Origin: Archivesica marissinica
Taxonomy: Eukaryota > Mollusca > Bivalvia > Venerida > Vesicomyidae
DNA: 64,000 nt
NCBI GenBank assembly: GCA_014843695.1
Contig: CM026397.1
Coordinates: 53,007,177 to 53,071,176, forward strand
Direction of reading: 5' to 3'
Made by a program: the position numbers and the translations under genes. Under the pieces are notes generated by a model, which worked only from the letters and a program-made list of their open reading frames with translations, ran no database searches and was not told where the DNA came from. Positions 22,205-33,819 of the stretch are shown in pieces (the stretch's first letter is position 1; every line of letters begins with the position of its first letter).

Positions 22205-25200
22205 TTAATACTCCGATAGAGATTGCTGTGTTTGGTCTGAGTTATTTTCAATCAACTGATCCGCTTGAGGTTCCGTGACGGGCAAATTGGTCAGTCTCAT
22301 GAGTAGTTTACGGTAATCACCACTTGTATCATCGTGTATGGCACGAGATAAGCCCACATGGTATTTCTCCAGGTATGTCTGCCCTATATCTTTCAAGTCG
22401 ACCTGAAAATCAAATTCCTCACAAATTGCAGTAAGACCAATGTTAACCTGCGATGCAGGGCTCATTCTAGGTCATAATGGTTTGGAGAAATGCGATTGCG
22501 TCCCGTAAATTGTGTTATTTAATAAGTTTCAACGAAATAGGGTTAAAAGACACAATATGACCATTAAATACAACGCTTGAATAGAAGATATTTTTAATTA
22601 TTTTTTATATATATACAGTCAAACCTGTGTTACTGGTCACCTCTATTAAGCAGCCAACCTCTATTAAGCAGCCAGTAACCAAACTCCCACTGTGGCAATT
22701 GGTCCAGCATTTAACCTTTATTAAACAGCCACCTGTGCTAAGCAGCCAATTTTTACCACTCCCTTGGCTGGCCGCTTAAGACAGGTTTGACTATATATAT
22801 ATTTTTTTTTTTTAGGGAGAAGTGAACATTTTAATATATAGGGTGCTTTAGTATGTGCTAGTGGGCTACTTGACAACATTTTGTATTAAAATAAAAGTTA
22901 TGGGGGTAGAAGTGGGGCCCCTAATTTGCCTAAGTCGCCCTCTAGAATGAGCCCTGCCATTTAGATATTAGCTATCAATAATCATAACTCCTTCAATGGG
23001 GCAATAGTGGTCTCCGTCGCTGAGTGGTTACGGTTGTTGACTTAAAATCACTTGCACCTCACCACTAGGTTTGAATCCCACGGGGGTGTCAAATTCTTTC
23101 AAGTGAGGACGCTATTCACCTGGCTTGAGGTAGGTCAGTGATTCTACATGTGTGTCCGTCCGTGCCTGCAATACTGTTCGGAGGGGCATCCAGGGTCTTC
23201 CTCCACATATAATATCTTGACAGTCGCTGTATGACCTAAGCTATTGGTGGTACAACTTTAAACCCCAAAAAACAAACAAAGTCAATGGGACAACATGCAA
23301 CTTGTGGGAACCACAGTCGTACCCTTGCATAATCATACCAGGCAATGTATGTCCAGCGTTAGTGTGTGTTTGGTAAGCCATGAAAATGATGCTGACATGC
23401 ATACCTGCAACCACATCGCAGACATGTAGAAACGCCCACCTCACTGTGATTAATCTGTATTTATTTTACAACGATTACGAAGCAAGTTTTAACAACTTAT
23501 ATTAATCACTCTCGTTGGCACGGATGAAAGCATATATGTGGTCATTCGTGTGGGAGGAAACCGGAGAAAACCATCTCACATTCTTCCGGGTCCGAGGATC
23601 AAACCTGGGTTGCATTGGTGGGAAGCGAGCGTGCTAACCACTGTGCTAATCGGACAGCCCACTGTGATTGATTATCAGCTTCATCAATCGTTACCCTAAT
23701 CAACATGTAGAAACATTCATTATCAACTGCATCAAAATCATTCATCGACCGTCCTCTCAGATGTGTAGAAACACTCGCCTCATAGTGATTGATTAATAGC
23801 TTTATCATCAGTACCCTCATATATGTGTAGAAACACTCACCTCACAGTGATTGATTACCAGCTGCTTCATCAATCGTTCATCATCCGTACTCTCTCGTCT
23901 CATATACGTAGAAACACTCACCTCACAGTGATTGACTCCCAGCTTCATCAATCGTTCATCATCCGTACTCTCTCATCTCATATACTTAGAAACACTTACC
24001 TCACAGTGATTGATTACCAGCTGCATCAATCGTTCATCATCCGTACTCTCTCGTCTCATATACGTAGAAACACTCACCTCACAGTGATTAACTCCCAGCT
24101 TCATCAATCGTTCATCATTCGTACTCTCTCGTCTCATATACGTAGAAACACTCACCTCAGTGATTAACTCCCAGCTTCATCAATTGTTCATCATTCGTAC
24201 TCTCGTCTCATATACGTAGAAACACTTACCTCACAGTGATTGATTACCAGCTGCATCAATCGTTCATCTTCCGTACCTGCTCCTTTCATCGACTGGTAGA
24301 AACATTCGGCAAAATAATCCAAAGGATCTGTCACATATCGAGCTAAAATAATATCAAACAATATGATGACTAAATAAATGACTGGGATGATGTCGCGACG
24401 GCATCCTATCAGAGGTACCACGCTCCGACTGGTCCCGTCAACTTATTCTAGAACATTATTGAATTGCATTGAAACAGCAGCTGTTTAATAAAAATTAGAA
24501 ACTTGAAGGCAGCTTGCTAGAAAACATACAAATCATTTTCACCGTTTGCCAAGGAGACCGCAATGTTATAAATATATAAAGTAAATAAGTATCCTCCGAG
24601 GAAAAATGCATTAGTTTGCACGTACACACGCACACGCGCATACACAATCACATATGCATTTATTCTTCTATAGCAGACACAGCTCTATTGTAGTCCAACT
24701 CTCTCTCCCCCAAGAGTGATATCCGGTGTCCCCCGACCCCCCGCGCCAAGCAGATCACAGGTGCCGGACAAATAATTAGTCTTAATGAAAAAGCATTTTC
24801 ATTGGGGTATTATTGTTGAAATACGTGTTTAGAAATTTGATTATTGGCGAAGATTGTGTTAAATATTTCATTTTATTACGGAATAATTAGTGGTCTAACA
24901 CCGGCGACAGTGATTATTGTTCAGTTTAATCATATTTTATTGCTTATTTATATACAATACAATTACAAATATAAACATGGTACATATATAAGCAAACTGA
25001 TACAACTACAATGCTATGCTTATTCTTGCACAGTGCATGAATACAATCTAGAAGCAAATGGGGTGGGCAACAAGTTTTACCAACATTAGCTAGTGCCCTC
25101 CCCAAGTGATTATTGTTGCGATAGTGCACTGTACCTATGGCGAGATAGGCCTCCATGACGCTGCCACTCGTCTCCGATCTTATGACTGCGATGATATCCT

Positions 25201-28200
25201 GCTGATCCTTGATTGTATAGGCATCGAACACGGCGTGGAGGTGCGGGATACTTCGACAGGCGAGAATTCGGTTGAACACGGCCTCGTCTGTACCTACTCT
25301 CTTCACACCAGCCTGAAACATATATAGCACATGTTCACACGTTTTCTACTCAGCTGTTCGAAGTATTCGAGTTATTTTACTCACCAGGATATCGGCATCG
25401 CAGTCAGCGTTAGTCCTTGGACACGATACTACTCTGTTTAAAGTTGTGTATATCATTGTATAGTTTATAGCCCATGTTTACACCAGGTAGATCTCCACAA
25501 CGTGCACGTCGTGACACAGGCATGTGCCGCAGTAGCAGCTTATTCAAGACTTCGTCTCTTCGACACAGCCTCGTGTATGTTTGGCACGAGGGGAACAGCC
25601 CTGTGATGCATTGACGTTACGAAGGCCATTGAAAAGGATATCTGAGCCGGTTTCTGCTACTGCGGAAAGACAAATGTGGAGGATGTTGCCCAACCAAGGA
25701 CCCGTTGTTCAAAAGAAGCAAGTACCACCACACACTGACTTGTCACACTAGACCAGAGGAACATAGGAAATATAAACGTCTTAGAGTAACCAGTCGCCCA
25801 CATGCCTCGGCGGAGGCGACTTTAAACAAACCTACAAGATTAGACCAATGTTTACACATTACTTGCCTTATCACCAAACCTACCAAGTTTGTCCCGCCTA
25901 GTATGGGAGCAAATTGATGTAGGCCTACCTAGTATGGGATCAAATTGATGTAGGCCTACCTAGTATGGGATCAAATTGATGTAGGCCTACCTAGTATGGG
26001 ATCAAATTGATGTAGGCCTACCTAGTATGGGATCAAATTGATGTAGGCCTACCTAGTATGGGAGCAAATTGATGTATGCCTACCTAGTATGGGAGCAAAT
26101 TGATGTAGGCCTACCTAGTATGGGAGCAAATTGATGTAGGCCTACCTAGTATGGGAGCAAATTGATGTAGGCCTACCTAGTATGGGAGCAAATTGATGTA
26201 GGCCTACCTATTATGTGAGCACATTGATGTACCTAGTATGGGATCAAATTGATGAAGCTTATATATACATGTATATATGTCAATTTCAGTACGGTCATAA
26301 TAACAAGTTGAAAAGTTTATAGATAAGACCATTTGTTGTTTCGCTTGATCTCGCATGGAAATCTATATAGCGATTGTTTCATTTTTACCAATATGCTGTA
26401 CATTCAAAATGGCATGGCGCACACTGGCGGTAATTGTTGACGACGATATTAAATGGTGCATTGTATATCATCTACTTCGTTTCGAACCTGAATTACAGGT
26501 ACATGCATATATTCATAACGTTATAATCTGTACTAATTTGTATTATATTTTTGTTAATCTTATTTTCCAAACCTTTCTCAAATCGTGCACGTCCTGTTTC
26601 ACAAGATCTTGATCTATGACCTGTTCTTCGCTCCGGTTTCCTTGTGCAATACTGACCAGAATGTGCTGGAAATCACCACTGGTTTCGTCTTGTAATTCTT
26701 CTACCAGGTCCTTCCCGAAACCTGTAAATATAAATAATCAGATTGCTTGACTTCTTATATGTTTCACAAATTGCGGTGTGGCATTATTGAAATAATTCGA
26801 ATAGTGGTGATGACTAAAATGGGACATTTCGAAAGTAACAGGCTGGTAGTTTGAAGAGGTCTTACTTGTACATGTATTGTGACCGCATTAATAGACATGT
26901 GTGTATATGGTATGCACATTTAAGCAACTGTTGCCTTTCACGTAAGGTTGTTCTGGGATAGGTTGTTCTGGGATAGTATGTTCTGGGATAGGTTGTTCTG
27001 GGATAGGATGTTCTGGGATAGGTTGTTCTGGGATAGGATGTTCTGGGATAGGTTGTTCTGGGATAGGATGTTCTGAGATAGGATGTTCTGGGATAGGTTG
27101 TTCTGGGATAGGTTGTTCTGGGATTCTGGGATAGGATGTTCTGGGAATAATGAGCAATCTACGTACGTTCCGTATACGCCTGTTTGATGACGGCTATCTC
27201 AGCATTGTTGCACGTACATAGGATCTCTATCAGACTCGTCTCGTTTGTACCCAAGCCCTTCAAATAAATACATGACATAAGCGTACATACAACTGTCGGT
27301 ATTCAGTATCATTTAGTCTTGCACAGACGGATCTATAGTCCAGTGGTAAGACGCTGGACTGGTAATCCAGGGATCGCAGGTTCGATGCCCCGTCTGACCC
27401 TAATCAAATTAACAGTCTTTCAGATGGGACGTTAAACCGAGGTCTCGTGTCGGTGCTTTACACCGTGCACGTAATAGAACCAGAGGAGACTCTGGAATGG
27501 GTCTCTGTCTGTATCATTGCAATATCCTCTAAAATGAATAATCTCTTCAGGATGCGTCGCTCATATGGGCAACCGGTAGCGACGATAAATAAACGTAAAA
27601 CACACATTTAGTCTTGCCCTCACGTAGTGTCATTTGAATATTCATCATAGAGTGTCTGGTATAATAATACAAGACTGTCAGCATGCATAAGTCCCGCTAT
27701 AATTGATTATATGATTTATATCACATACACCATGTCTAAGAATATTTCGCTATTCTAGCCATAATACAATTTATATTCGTTCTTTTTTACCAATGAAAGC
27801 AATACAATAGTCAGATTTTAGAAAATTTCAAAAATGTCAGAATGTTGTTTTGGACTAATAAGACATGGCCAACTTGAACCAAATGGATCAATGCTCTTAA
27901 TCCGATTTGTTTATAGTGAATGGTTTGTTGCAATCATGACAATCTGTCAACATAGAGAATTGACGTATGCCTACATTCATTACTTATTTTTGTTTGCATA
28001 CATAAGCAAACAGGGCAAGGCATTTGATTTCCACGTTGCCTCTTCTCTCTCCCTCGTGGCGATGGATTCCATCAGGAATCAGGTCTCGAGAGTGATTAAT
28101 ATAAGTTGTAAGAACTTGTTTCGCAATCGAGCTAAACTAAATGTGTATAAACAATAAATTAAACAGGGTTTGACTTCCACATTAGCACTTATATGTTTGG

Positions 28201-31200
28201 ACGCAACATCGACAGTGAGGCCAGTGTGTGTTTTAGATCTTTGTTCTCAGCAGAACGTTGCTCCCAGAAGTGGAGCCCCCATTGTGACTGGAGGCGGTGT
28301 CTGCCTCGTATCCGAGGGGTTGTGGGTTTGTCCGAGGCCCGCCAGAAACAGGGCGATGATGCCCTTAGCCAAAACTAAGAGAATCCATAGTACCTCCTCT
28401 CCCTCTCGTGACAATGGATTACGTCCAGAAGGATGTCTTAACAGCGATTAGTCTGAAGTTGTAAGAACGTGTTTCGTAATCGAACTAAAATTAATTTGTA
28501 TCAACTATAAACGTCCAGCAACCCTGGTTATACTTACATGCATAGCATGATGGAGGCAGTAAGCTTGGAATTGATGTCGTGGTTGTAGCAGGTATAGACA
28601 CAATGTCTCGAAATGTCCACACAACTCGCTCTTTATATCCTCACCCAGGACCTAGATAACAACAACAACACCAGGGTATACATGGTCTATTAAAAGAGGG
28701 GGGGGGTCCTAGGATAGAGGTACAAAAGACCTTTGGTGGCTTATGGATAAAATTTCAAGTTCCTGTGGTTTAATACGTGGGCTTTATTTGGATCATGTGG
28801 TCTTTGGTATACATCTAACAACATTTCTAACTGGTCACACTATACTGGTCACAATATACTGGCCACACTATACTGGTCACACTATACTGGTCACAATATA
28901 CTGGTCACACTATACTGGTCACAATATACTGATCACACTATACTGGTCACAATATACTGATCACACTATACTGGTCACACTATACTGGTCACAATATACT
29001 GGTCACACTATACTGGTCACTATACTGGTCACACTATACTGGTCACACTATACTGGTCACAATACTGGTCACACTATACTGGTCACTATACTGGTCACAC
29101 TATACTGGTCACAATATACTGAAATGTATTTTTGTGAAAACTGTGACTCCACTAGTTCTTCCAAGAGGAGGCAATAAATAATCTATCTATCTATTTAATG
29201 ACAGAATAAATAATGTTTTAACGGAAGCACTCACATGGCACTGGGTGGTCATTTATACATGTTATGCACGTGCAGCACGTGGAACAACTGAGCGATGTAT
29301 ACGATGACATAATACTAACCACTTTCTATTTTACAACTTGAAAAACAGCTATAATAGCGAGAATGTCCACTGAACAGCGCAGTCGCTGTTGGAATGAATG
29401 TAGCTGGCACTTCGATTAGGCAGGTACGAACCTACCCAACATCTCATTTTTTTTCATTGAGGGAGAGAAAAGATTAAAACACGTACCCGTCCATAGGATG
29501 TTTTGTAGTGGTCCTTTAGCTCCTGCAGCTCTTGGTTTGTGTGCGTGCTTAACACTTCTATAATGACCTTTTCATCAGTACCTAAACACAAAATATGTGA
29601 AGAGTTTATGTTCATTAAACTCGTGGAGCGAGCGTTTATATGTATTTATAGTCGCCTCCGCATTATATACTAGAGGACATAGAAAACGCACACCTACATT
29701 ATATACTAGAGGACATAGAAAACGCACACCTACATTATATACTAGAGGACATAGAAAACGCACACCTACATTATATAATAGAGGATATAGAAAACGCACA
29801 CCTACATTATATACTAGAGGACATAGAAAACGCACACCTACATTATATAATAGAGGACATAGAAAACGCACACCTACATTATATACTAGAGGACATAGAA
29901 AACGCACACCTACATTATATACTAGAGGACATAGAAAACGCACACCTACATTATATACTAGAGGACATAGAAAACGCACACCTACATTATATACTAGAGG
30001 ACATAGAAAACGCACACCTACATTATATACTAGAGGACATAGAAAACGCACACCTACATTATATACTAGAGGACATAGAAAACGCACACCTACATTATAT
30101 ACTAGAGGACATAGAAAACGCACACCTACATTATATACTAGAGGACATAGAAAACGCACACCTACATTATATACTAGAGGACATAGAAAACGCACACCTA
30201 CATTATATACTAGAGGACATAGAAAACGCACACCTACATTATATACTAGAGGACATAGAAAACGCACACCTACATTATATACTAGAGGACATAGAAAACG
30301 CACACCTACATTATATACTAGAGGACATAGAAAACGCACACCTACATTATATACTAGAGGACATAGAAAACGCACACCTACATTATATACTAGAGGACAT
30401 AGAAAACGCACACCTACATTATATACTAGAGGACATAGAAAACGCACACCTACATTATATACTAGAGGACATAGAAAACGCACACCTACATTATATACTA
30501 GAGGACATAGAAAACGCACACCTACATTATATACTAGAGGACATAGAAAACGCACACCTACATTATATACTAGAGGACATAGAAAACGCACACCTACATT
30601 ATATACTAGAGGACATAGAAAACGCACACCTACATTATATACTAGAGGACATAGAAAACGCACACCTACATTATATACTAGAGGACATAGAAAACGCACA
30701 CCTACATTATATACTAGAGGACATAGAAAACGCACACCTACATTATATACTAGAGGACATAGAAAACGCACACCTACATTATATACTAGAGGACATAGAA
30801 AACGCACACCTACATTATATACTAGAGGACATAGAAAACGCACACCTACATTATATACTAGAGGACATAGAAAACGCACACCTACATTATATACTAGAGG
30901 ACATAGAAAACGCACACCTACATTATATACTAGAGGACATAGAAAACGCACACCTACATTATATACTAGAGGACATAGAAAACGCACACCTACATTATAT
31001 ACTAGAGGACATAGAAAACGCACACCTACATTATATACTAGAGGACATAGAAAACGCACACCTACATTATATACTAGAGGACATAGAAAACGCACACCTA
31101 CATTATATACTAGAGGACATAGAAAACGCACACCTACATTATATACTAGAGGACATAGAAAACGCACACCTACATTATATACTAGAGGACATAGAAAACG

Positions 31201-31409
31201 CACACCTACATTATATGATTATTATTACATGTACTGTTATATATTGTTCATGTTTTGTTTTAATTACTTGTATGTGTGTACATATACATGAGACAATAAT
31301 AAAGATTAAAACATTGCTATATATACAGCCACTTACCAAACCCTTTCATTGCTTTTCTCAGCTTCCCGGCAACAACCTCTTTGTCCAGGCCATGTCCAGT
31401 GACCGTGCC
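22205..31409 (-). CDS. Annexin, eight coding exons; N-terminal exon not found
   Basis: Exons, 5' to 3': 31409-31337, 29581-29487, 28651-28538, 27257-27167, 26721-26573, 25312-25135, 24342-24230, 22402-22205. All have GT-AG borders and join in one frame to 336 residues ending at a stop. Annexins bind acidic phospholipid membranes with calcium. All four repeats are present: MKGFGTDEK (1), GLGTNET with DETSGDF (2), GVKRVGTDEA with SETSG (3), MKGAGTEDE with DDTSGDYRK (4); these are type-II calcium sites. Only the first exon with the start Met is missing; it lies right of 31409 (in the merged locus, right of 43170). The C-terminus replaces the usual short LCG-type end with a 25-residue polar tail (TEPQADQLIENNSDQTQQ). 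Introns are packed with minisatellites. The subfamily is not assigned. Confidence 0.93.
22456..22956. mobile_element. MITE with CAGGG termini (hAT-like), copy 3, with nested MITE
   Basis: Ends CAGGGCTCATTCTAGG and CCTCTAGAATGAGCCCTG. The interior aligns with copies 1 and 2 but is split by a pogo-type MITE at 22616-22792. It lies in the last annexin intron. Confidence 0.75.
22616..22792. mobile_element. MITE-P (pogo-type), nested copy
   Basis: Begins CAGTCAAACCTGTGTTACTG and ends AGACAGGTTTGACT between TATA flanks. The interior has repeated CTATTAAGCAGCCA words. Family copies lie at 36051, 47385, 60559 and 60854. Confidence 0.75.
23006..23279 (+). repeat. SINE-E in the last annexin intron
   Basis: tRNA-like head (GTCGCTGAGTGGTTACGG; B-box GGTTTGAATCCCACG), a body with GGGCATCCAGGGTCTTCCTC, and the tail ACTTTAAACCCCAAAAAACA. 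Related copies are at 32295 and 44780. Confidence 0.75.
23456..23659 (-). repeat. SINE-F, copy 1
   Basis: On the minus strand: head GATTAGCACAGTGGTTAGCA, a GGTTTGATCCTCGGACC B-box, the body word CTCCGGTTTCCTCCCACA, and the tail GAGAGTGATTAATATAAGTT...AAAATAAAT. The tail is shared with SINE-A. A second copy is at 60186. Confidence 0.8.
23660..24229 (-). repeat. 78-bp tandem array derived from annexin exon 7
   Basis: Each minus-strand unit repeats the 3' end of the annexin exon at 24342-24230 (DDERLMQLVINHCE) plus its donor (GTGAGTG) and about 30 intron bases. There are about four well-kept units and two or three decayed ones to the left. A full unit is 26 codons. The units nearest the true exon have 2-base losses (near 24202 and 24157) that break the frame, so in-frame read-through from the exon is blocked. 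Confidence 0.85.
25895..26255. repeat. Minisatellite, 31-bp unit, annexin intron
   Basis: About 11 copies of a unit containing AAATTGATGTAGGCCTACCT; alternates GGGAGC and GGGATC variants. Confidence 0.95.
26945..27146. repeat. Minisatellite, 15-bp unit, annexin intron
   Basis: About 13 copies of TTGTTCTGGGATAGG and the ATGTTCTGGGATAGG variant, close to the donor of the exon at 27167-27257. Confidence 0.95.
27323..27606 (+). repeat. SINE-B, full copy 2, annexin intron
   Basis: Head TATAGTCCAGTGGTAAGACG, B-box GGTTCGATGCCCC, tail GCAACCGGTAGCGACGATAA. Opposite in orientation to the annexin gene. Confidence 0.85.
28010..28158 (+). repeat. SINE-A, 5'-truncated
   Basis: Begins in the central block (GGGCAAGGCATTTGATTTCC) and runs to the tail TTGTTTCGCAATCGAGC. 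The head is missing. Confidence 0.75.
28240..28512 (+). repeat. SINE-A, diverged copy
   Basis: Recognisable by CTCTCCCTCTCGTGACAATGG and the tail CGTGTTTCGTAATCGAAC. The head and central block are strongly changed. Confidence 0.55.
28825..29125. repeat. Minisatellite, 14-bp unit, annexin intron
   Basis: About 20 copies of ATACTGGTCACACT / ATACTGGTCACAAT with some shortened units. Confidence 0.95.
29667..31215. repeat. Minisatellite, 36-bp unit, 43 copies (copy A)
   Basis: Unit contains TACTAGAGGACATAGAAAAC, nearly perfect throughout (three or four variant units at the left end). It lies in the annexin intron between the exons at 29581 and 31337. The open 12-residue periodic frames on both strands follow from the 36-bp period. 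Confidence 0.97.
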
Positions 31410-31499
31410 CTGATTTGAAAACATAAACATGAGAACGCATACATGAGTGCAATATTCAGTGAAATTGTTTTACTTAAATAGGAATATAAACGATATGTA

Positions 31500-32246
31500 T
31501 TGCATGTCCAATCATTGTACAATACATTATTGCATATCCCATCATTGTACAATAAATTATTGCATATCCCATCATTGTACAATACATTATTGCATGTCCC
31601 ACCATTGTACAATGCATTATTGCATGTCCCATCATTGTACAATACATTATTGCATGTCCAATCATTGTACAATAAATTATTGCATATCCCATCATTGTAC
31701 AATACATTATTGCATGTCCCACCATTGTACAATACATTATTGCATGTCCCATCATTGTACACTACATTATTGCATGTCCCATCATTATACAATACATTAT
31801 TGCATGTCCCATCATTGTACAATGCATTATTGCATGTCCCATCATTGTACAATGCATTATTGCATGTCCCATCATTGTACAATACATTATTGCATGTCCC
31901 ATCATTGTACAATGCATTATTGCATGTCCCATCATTGTACAATACATTATTACATGTCCCATCATTGTACAATACATTATTGCATGTCCCATCATTGTAC
32001 AATACATTATTGCATGTCCCATCATTGTACAATACATTATTGCATGTCCCATCATTGTACAATACATTATTACATGTCCCATCATTGTACAATACATTAT
32101 TGCATGTCCCATCATTGTACAATACATTATTGCATGTCCCATCATTGTACAATACATTATTGCATGTCCCATCATTGTACAATACATTATTGCATGTCCC
32201 ATCATTGTACAATACATTATTGCATGTCCCATCATTGTACAATGCA
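31500..32246. repeat. Minisatellite, 30-bp unit, about 25 copies (copy A)
   Basis: Unit contains TGCATGTCCCATCATTGTAC. It lies about 90 bases upstream of the annexin exon at 31409. Open in several frames on both strands. Confidence 0.97.
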
Positions 32247-32294
32247 TCTCTATAATCATATGATATACAATGTAATCAAATTATAATCAACATA

Positions 32295-32567
32295 TGGTTA
32301 ACTTGAGGTAGTTGACTTCAAATCGCCGGTCCCTCATTGCTGTACGTTCGAATCACATTAGGGGTGTCGAATTATTTTACGTGAGGAAGCATATCAGATG
32401 TCTTGATGAAGGTCGGTGGTTCTACTCAGGTGACCCACCCACTATCCTTGCCTGAAACACTATGAGGGGCATTCTGGGTCTTCCTCCACCAATAATAGCT
32501 TGGCAGTCGCCATGTGACCTAAGCTGTTCGCGCGACTTTAAACGTCCAACACAAAGACATGTTTAAT
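32295..32567 (+). repeat. SINE-E (copy A)
   Basis: B-box-like CGTTCGAATCACATTAGG, GGGCATTCTGGGTCTTCCTC and tail ACTTTAAACGTCCAACACAA. Head degraded. Confidence 0.7.
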
Positions 32568-32572
32568 ATCCC

Positions 32573-33034
32573 GTTCTATTGCTGTTAGTTAGTTTAGATA
32601 TAGAACGAGCAAGGGCCATCATCTATGTGTAGCCATTGTAGTCTATGCAGTTCTATTGCTGTTAGTTAGTTTAGATATAGAACGAGCAAGGGCCATCATC
32701 TATGTGTAGCCATTGTAGTCTATGCAGTTCTATTGCTGTTAGTTAGTTTAGATATAGAACGAGCAAGGGCCATCATCTATGTGTAGCCATTGTAGTCTAT
32801 GCAGTTCTATTGCTGTTAGTTAGTTTAGATATAGAACGAGCAAGGACCATCATCTATGTGTAGCCATTGTAGTCTATACAGTTCTATTGCTGTTAGTTAG
32901 TTTAGATATAGAACGAGCAAGGGCCATCATCTATGTGTAGCCATTGTAGTCTATACAGTTCTATTGCTGTTAGTTAGTTTAGATATAGAACGAGCAAGGG
33001 CCATCATCTATGTGTAGCCATTGTAGTCTATACA
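32573..33034. repeat. Minisatellite, 77-bp unit, 6 copies (copy A)
   Basis: Unit starts GTTCTATTGCTGTTAGTTAG; near-identical copies. The other block copy has three. Confidence 0.97.
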
Positions 33035-33074
33035 GGACAACCTACTTACTTTGATTAGTCAGTTTAGTATTATA

Positions 33075-33252
33075 TGTATGCTAGAACTCCTTGAGGGACC
33101 CTAGACATGCTTTTTTCTTGGCAGGTTTAGCCGAGCTAAACGGTTAACCAGTACTAAGCAATGTGGCACGATACTGTTTTCAAGGACACTACATACGTGC
33201 CGTGACCTAGTATCGGACACGACACCCCTCGATTCCACACCCGACGCTCTCT
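33075..33252 (-). repeat. SINE-C (copy A)
   Basis: Minus strand: AGAGAGCGTCGGGTGTGG, GTGTCCGATACTAGGTC, AGTACTGGTTAACCG, GGGTCCCTCAAGG. Its 5' end is shorter than in the other copy. Confidence 0.7.
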
Positions 33253-33261
33253 ACCATAATG

Positions 33262-33405
33262 TTTAAACGCATTTAAATTCCACGTTGCCTCTTCTCTCTC
33301 CCTCGTGGCGATGGATTCCATCAGGAATGAGGTCTCGAGAGTAATTAATATAAATTGTAAGAACTTGTTTCGCAATCGAGCTAAAATAATTTTGCATAAA
33401 CTAAT
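33262..33405 (+). repeat. SINE-A 3' part (copy A)
   Basis: GCATTTAAATTCCACGTTGC to the tail TTGTTTCGCAATCGAGC. Confidence 0.8.
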
Positions 33406-33819
33406 GTTTATTATTCATTATTATAGTAACCATTAATCGATGCATATATCAGTTTCCATTAAAAAAATGACAACTTACATTATAATAACGTAGAGCCATT
33501 TTATTTCCTAATCCAGATGAGTTTCAAAACATCGACTTGTTTGCACTGTTGCCATTAAATAGAGCAATCATTTCAATGCCGTCGTCATTATAAATATGAT
33601 GTGATAAACATACAAAATGTTGGAGAAATTCGATATATCCAATATAATCAATACTGAAGCAAATATAGTGCCTATTTAGTTATAATACGGTATACAAAAT
33701 ATGCATTTGATTATAGAATTCTTATCGATCTGTTTGATTCGGTGTGGTTCATCTCTGTATAATATAGTATCTTCTATGCTGGTACCCATCGCTAATCATA
33801 TACGGGCATAGTCGGGTAT

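Noticed and set aside
26355..26612. 85-codon plus-strand frame near 26.4 kb
   Set aside because: Overlaps the annexin exon end on the other strand and has no supporting motif.
29575..31291. Open frames of more than 540 codons on both strands with a 12-residue repeat
   Set aside because: The 36-bp unit has no stop in these frames, so any number of copies stays open. Same on both strands; no gene signals.
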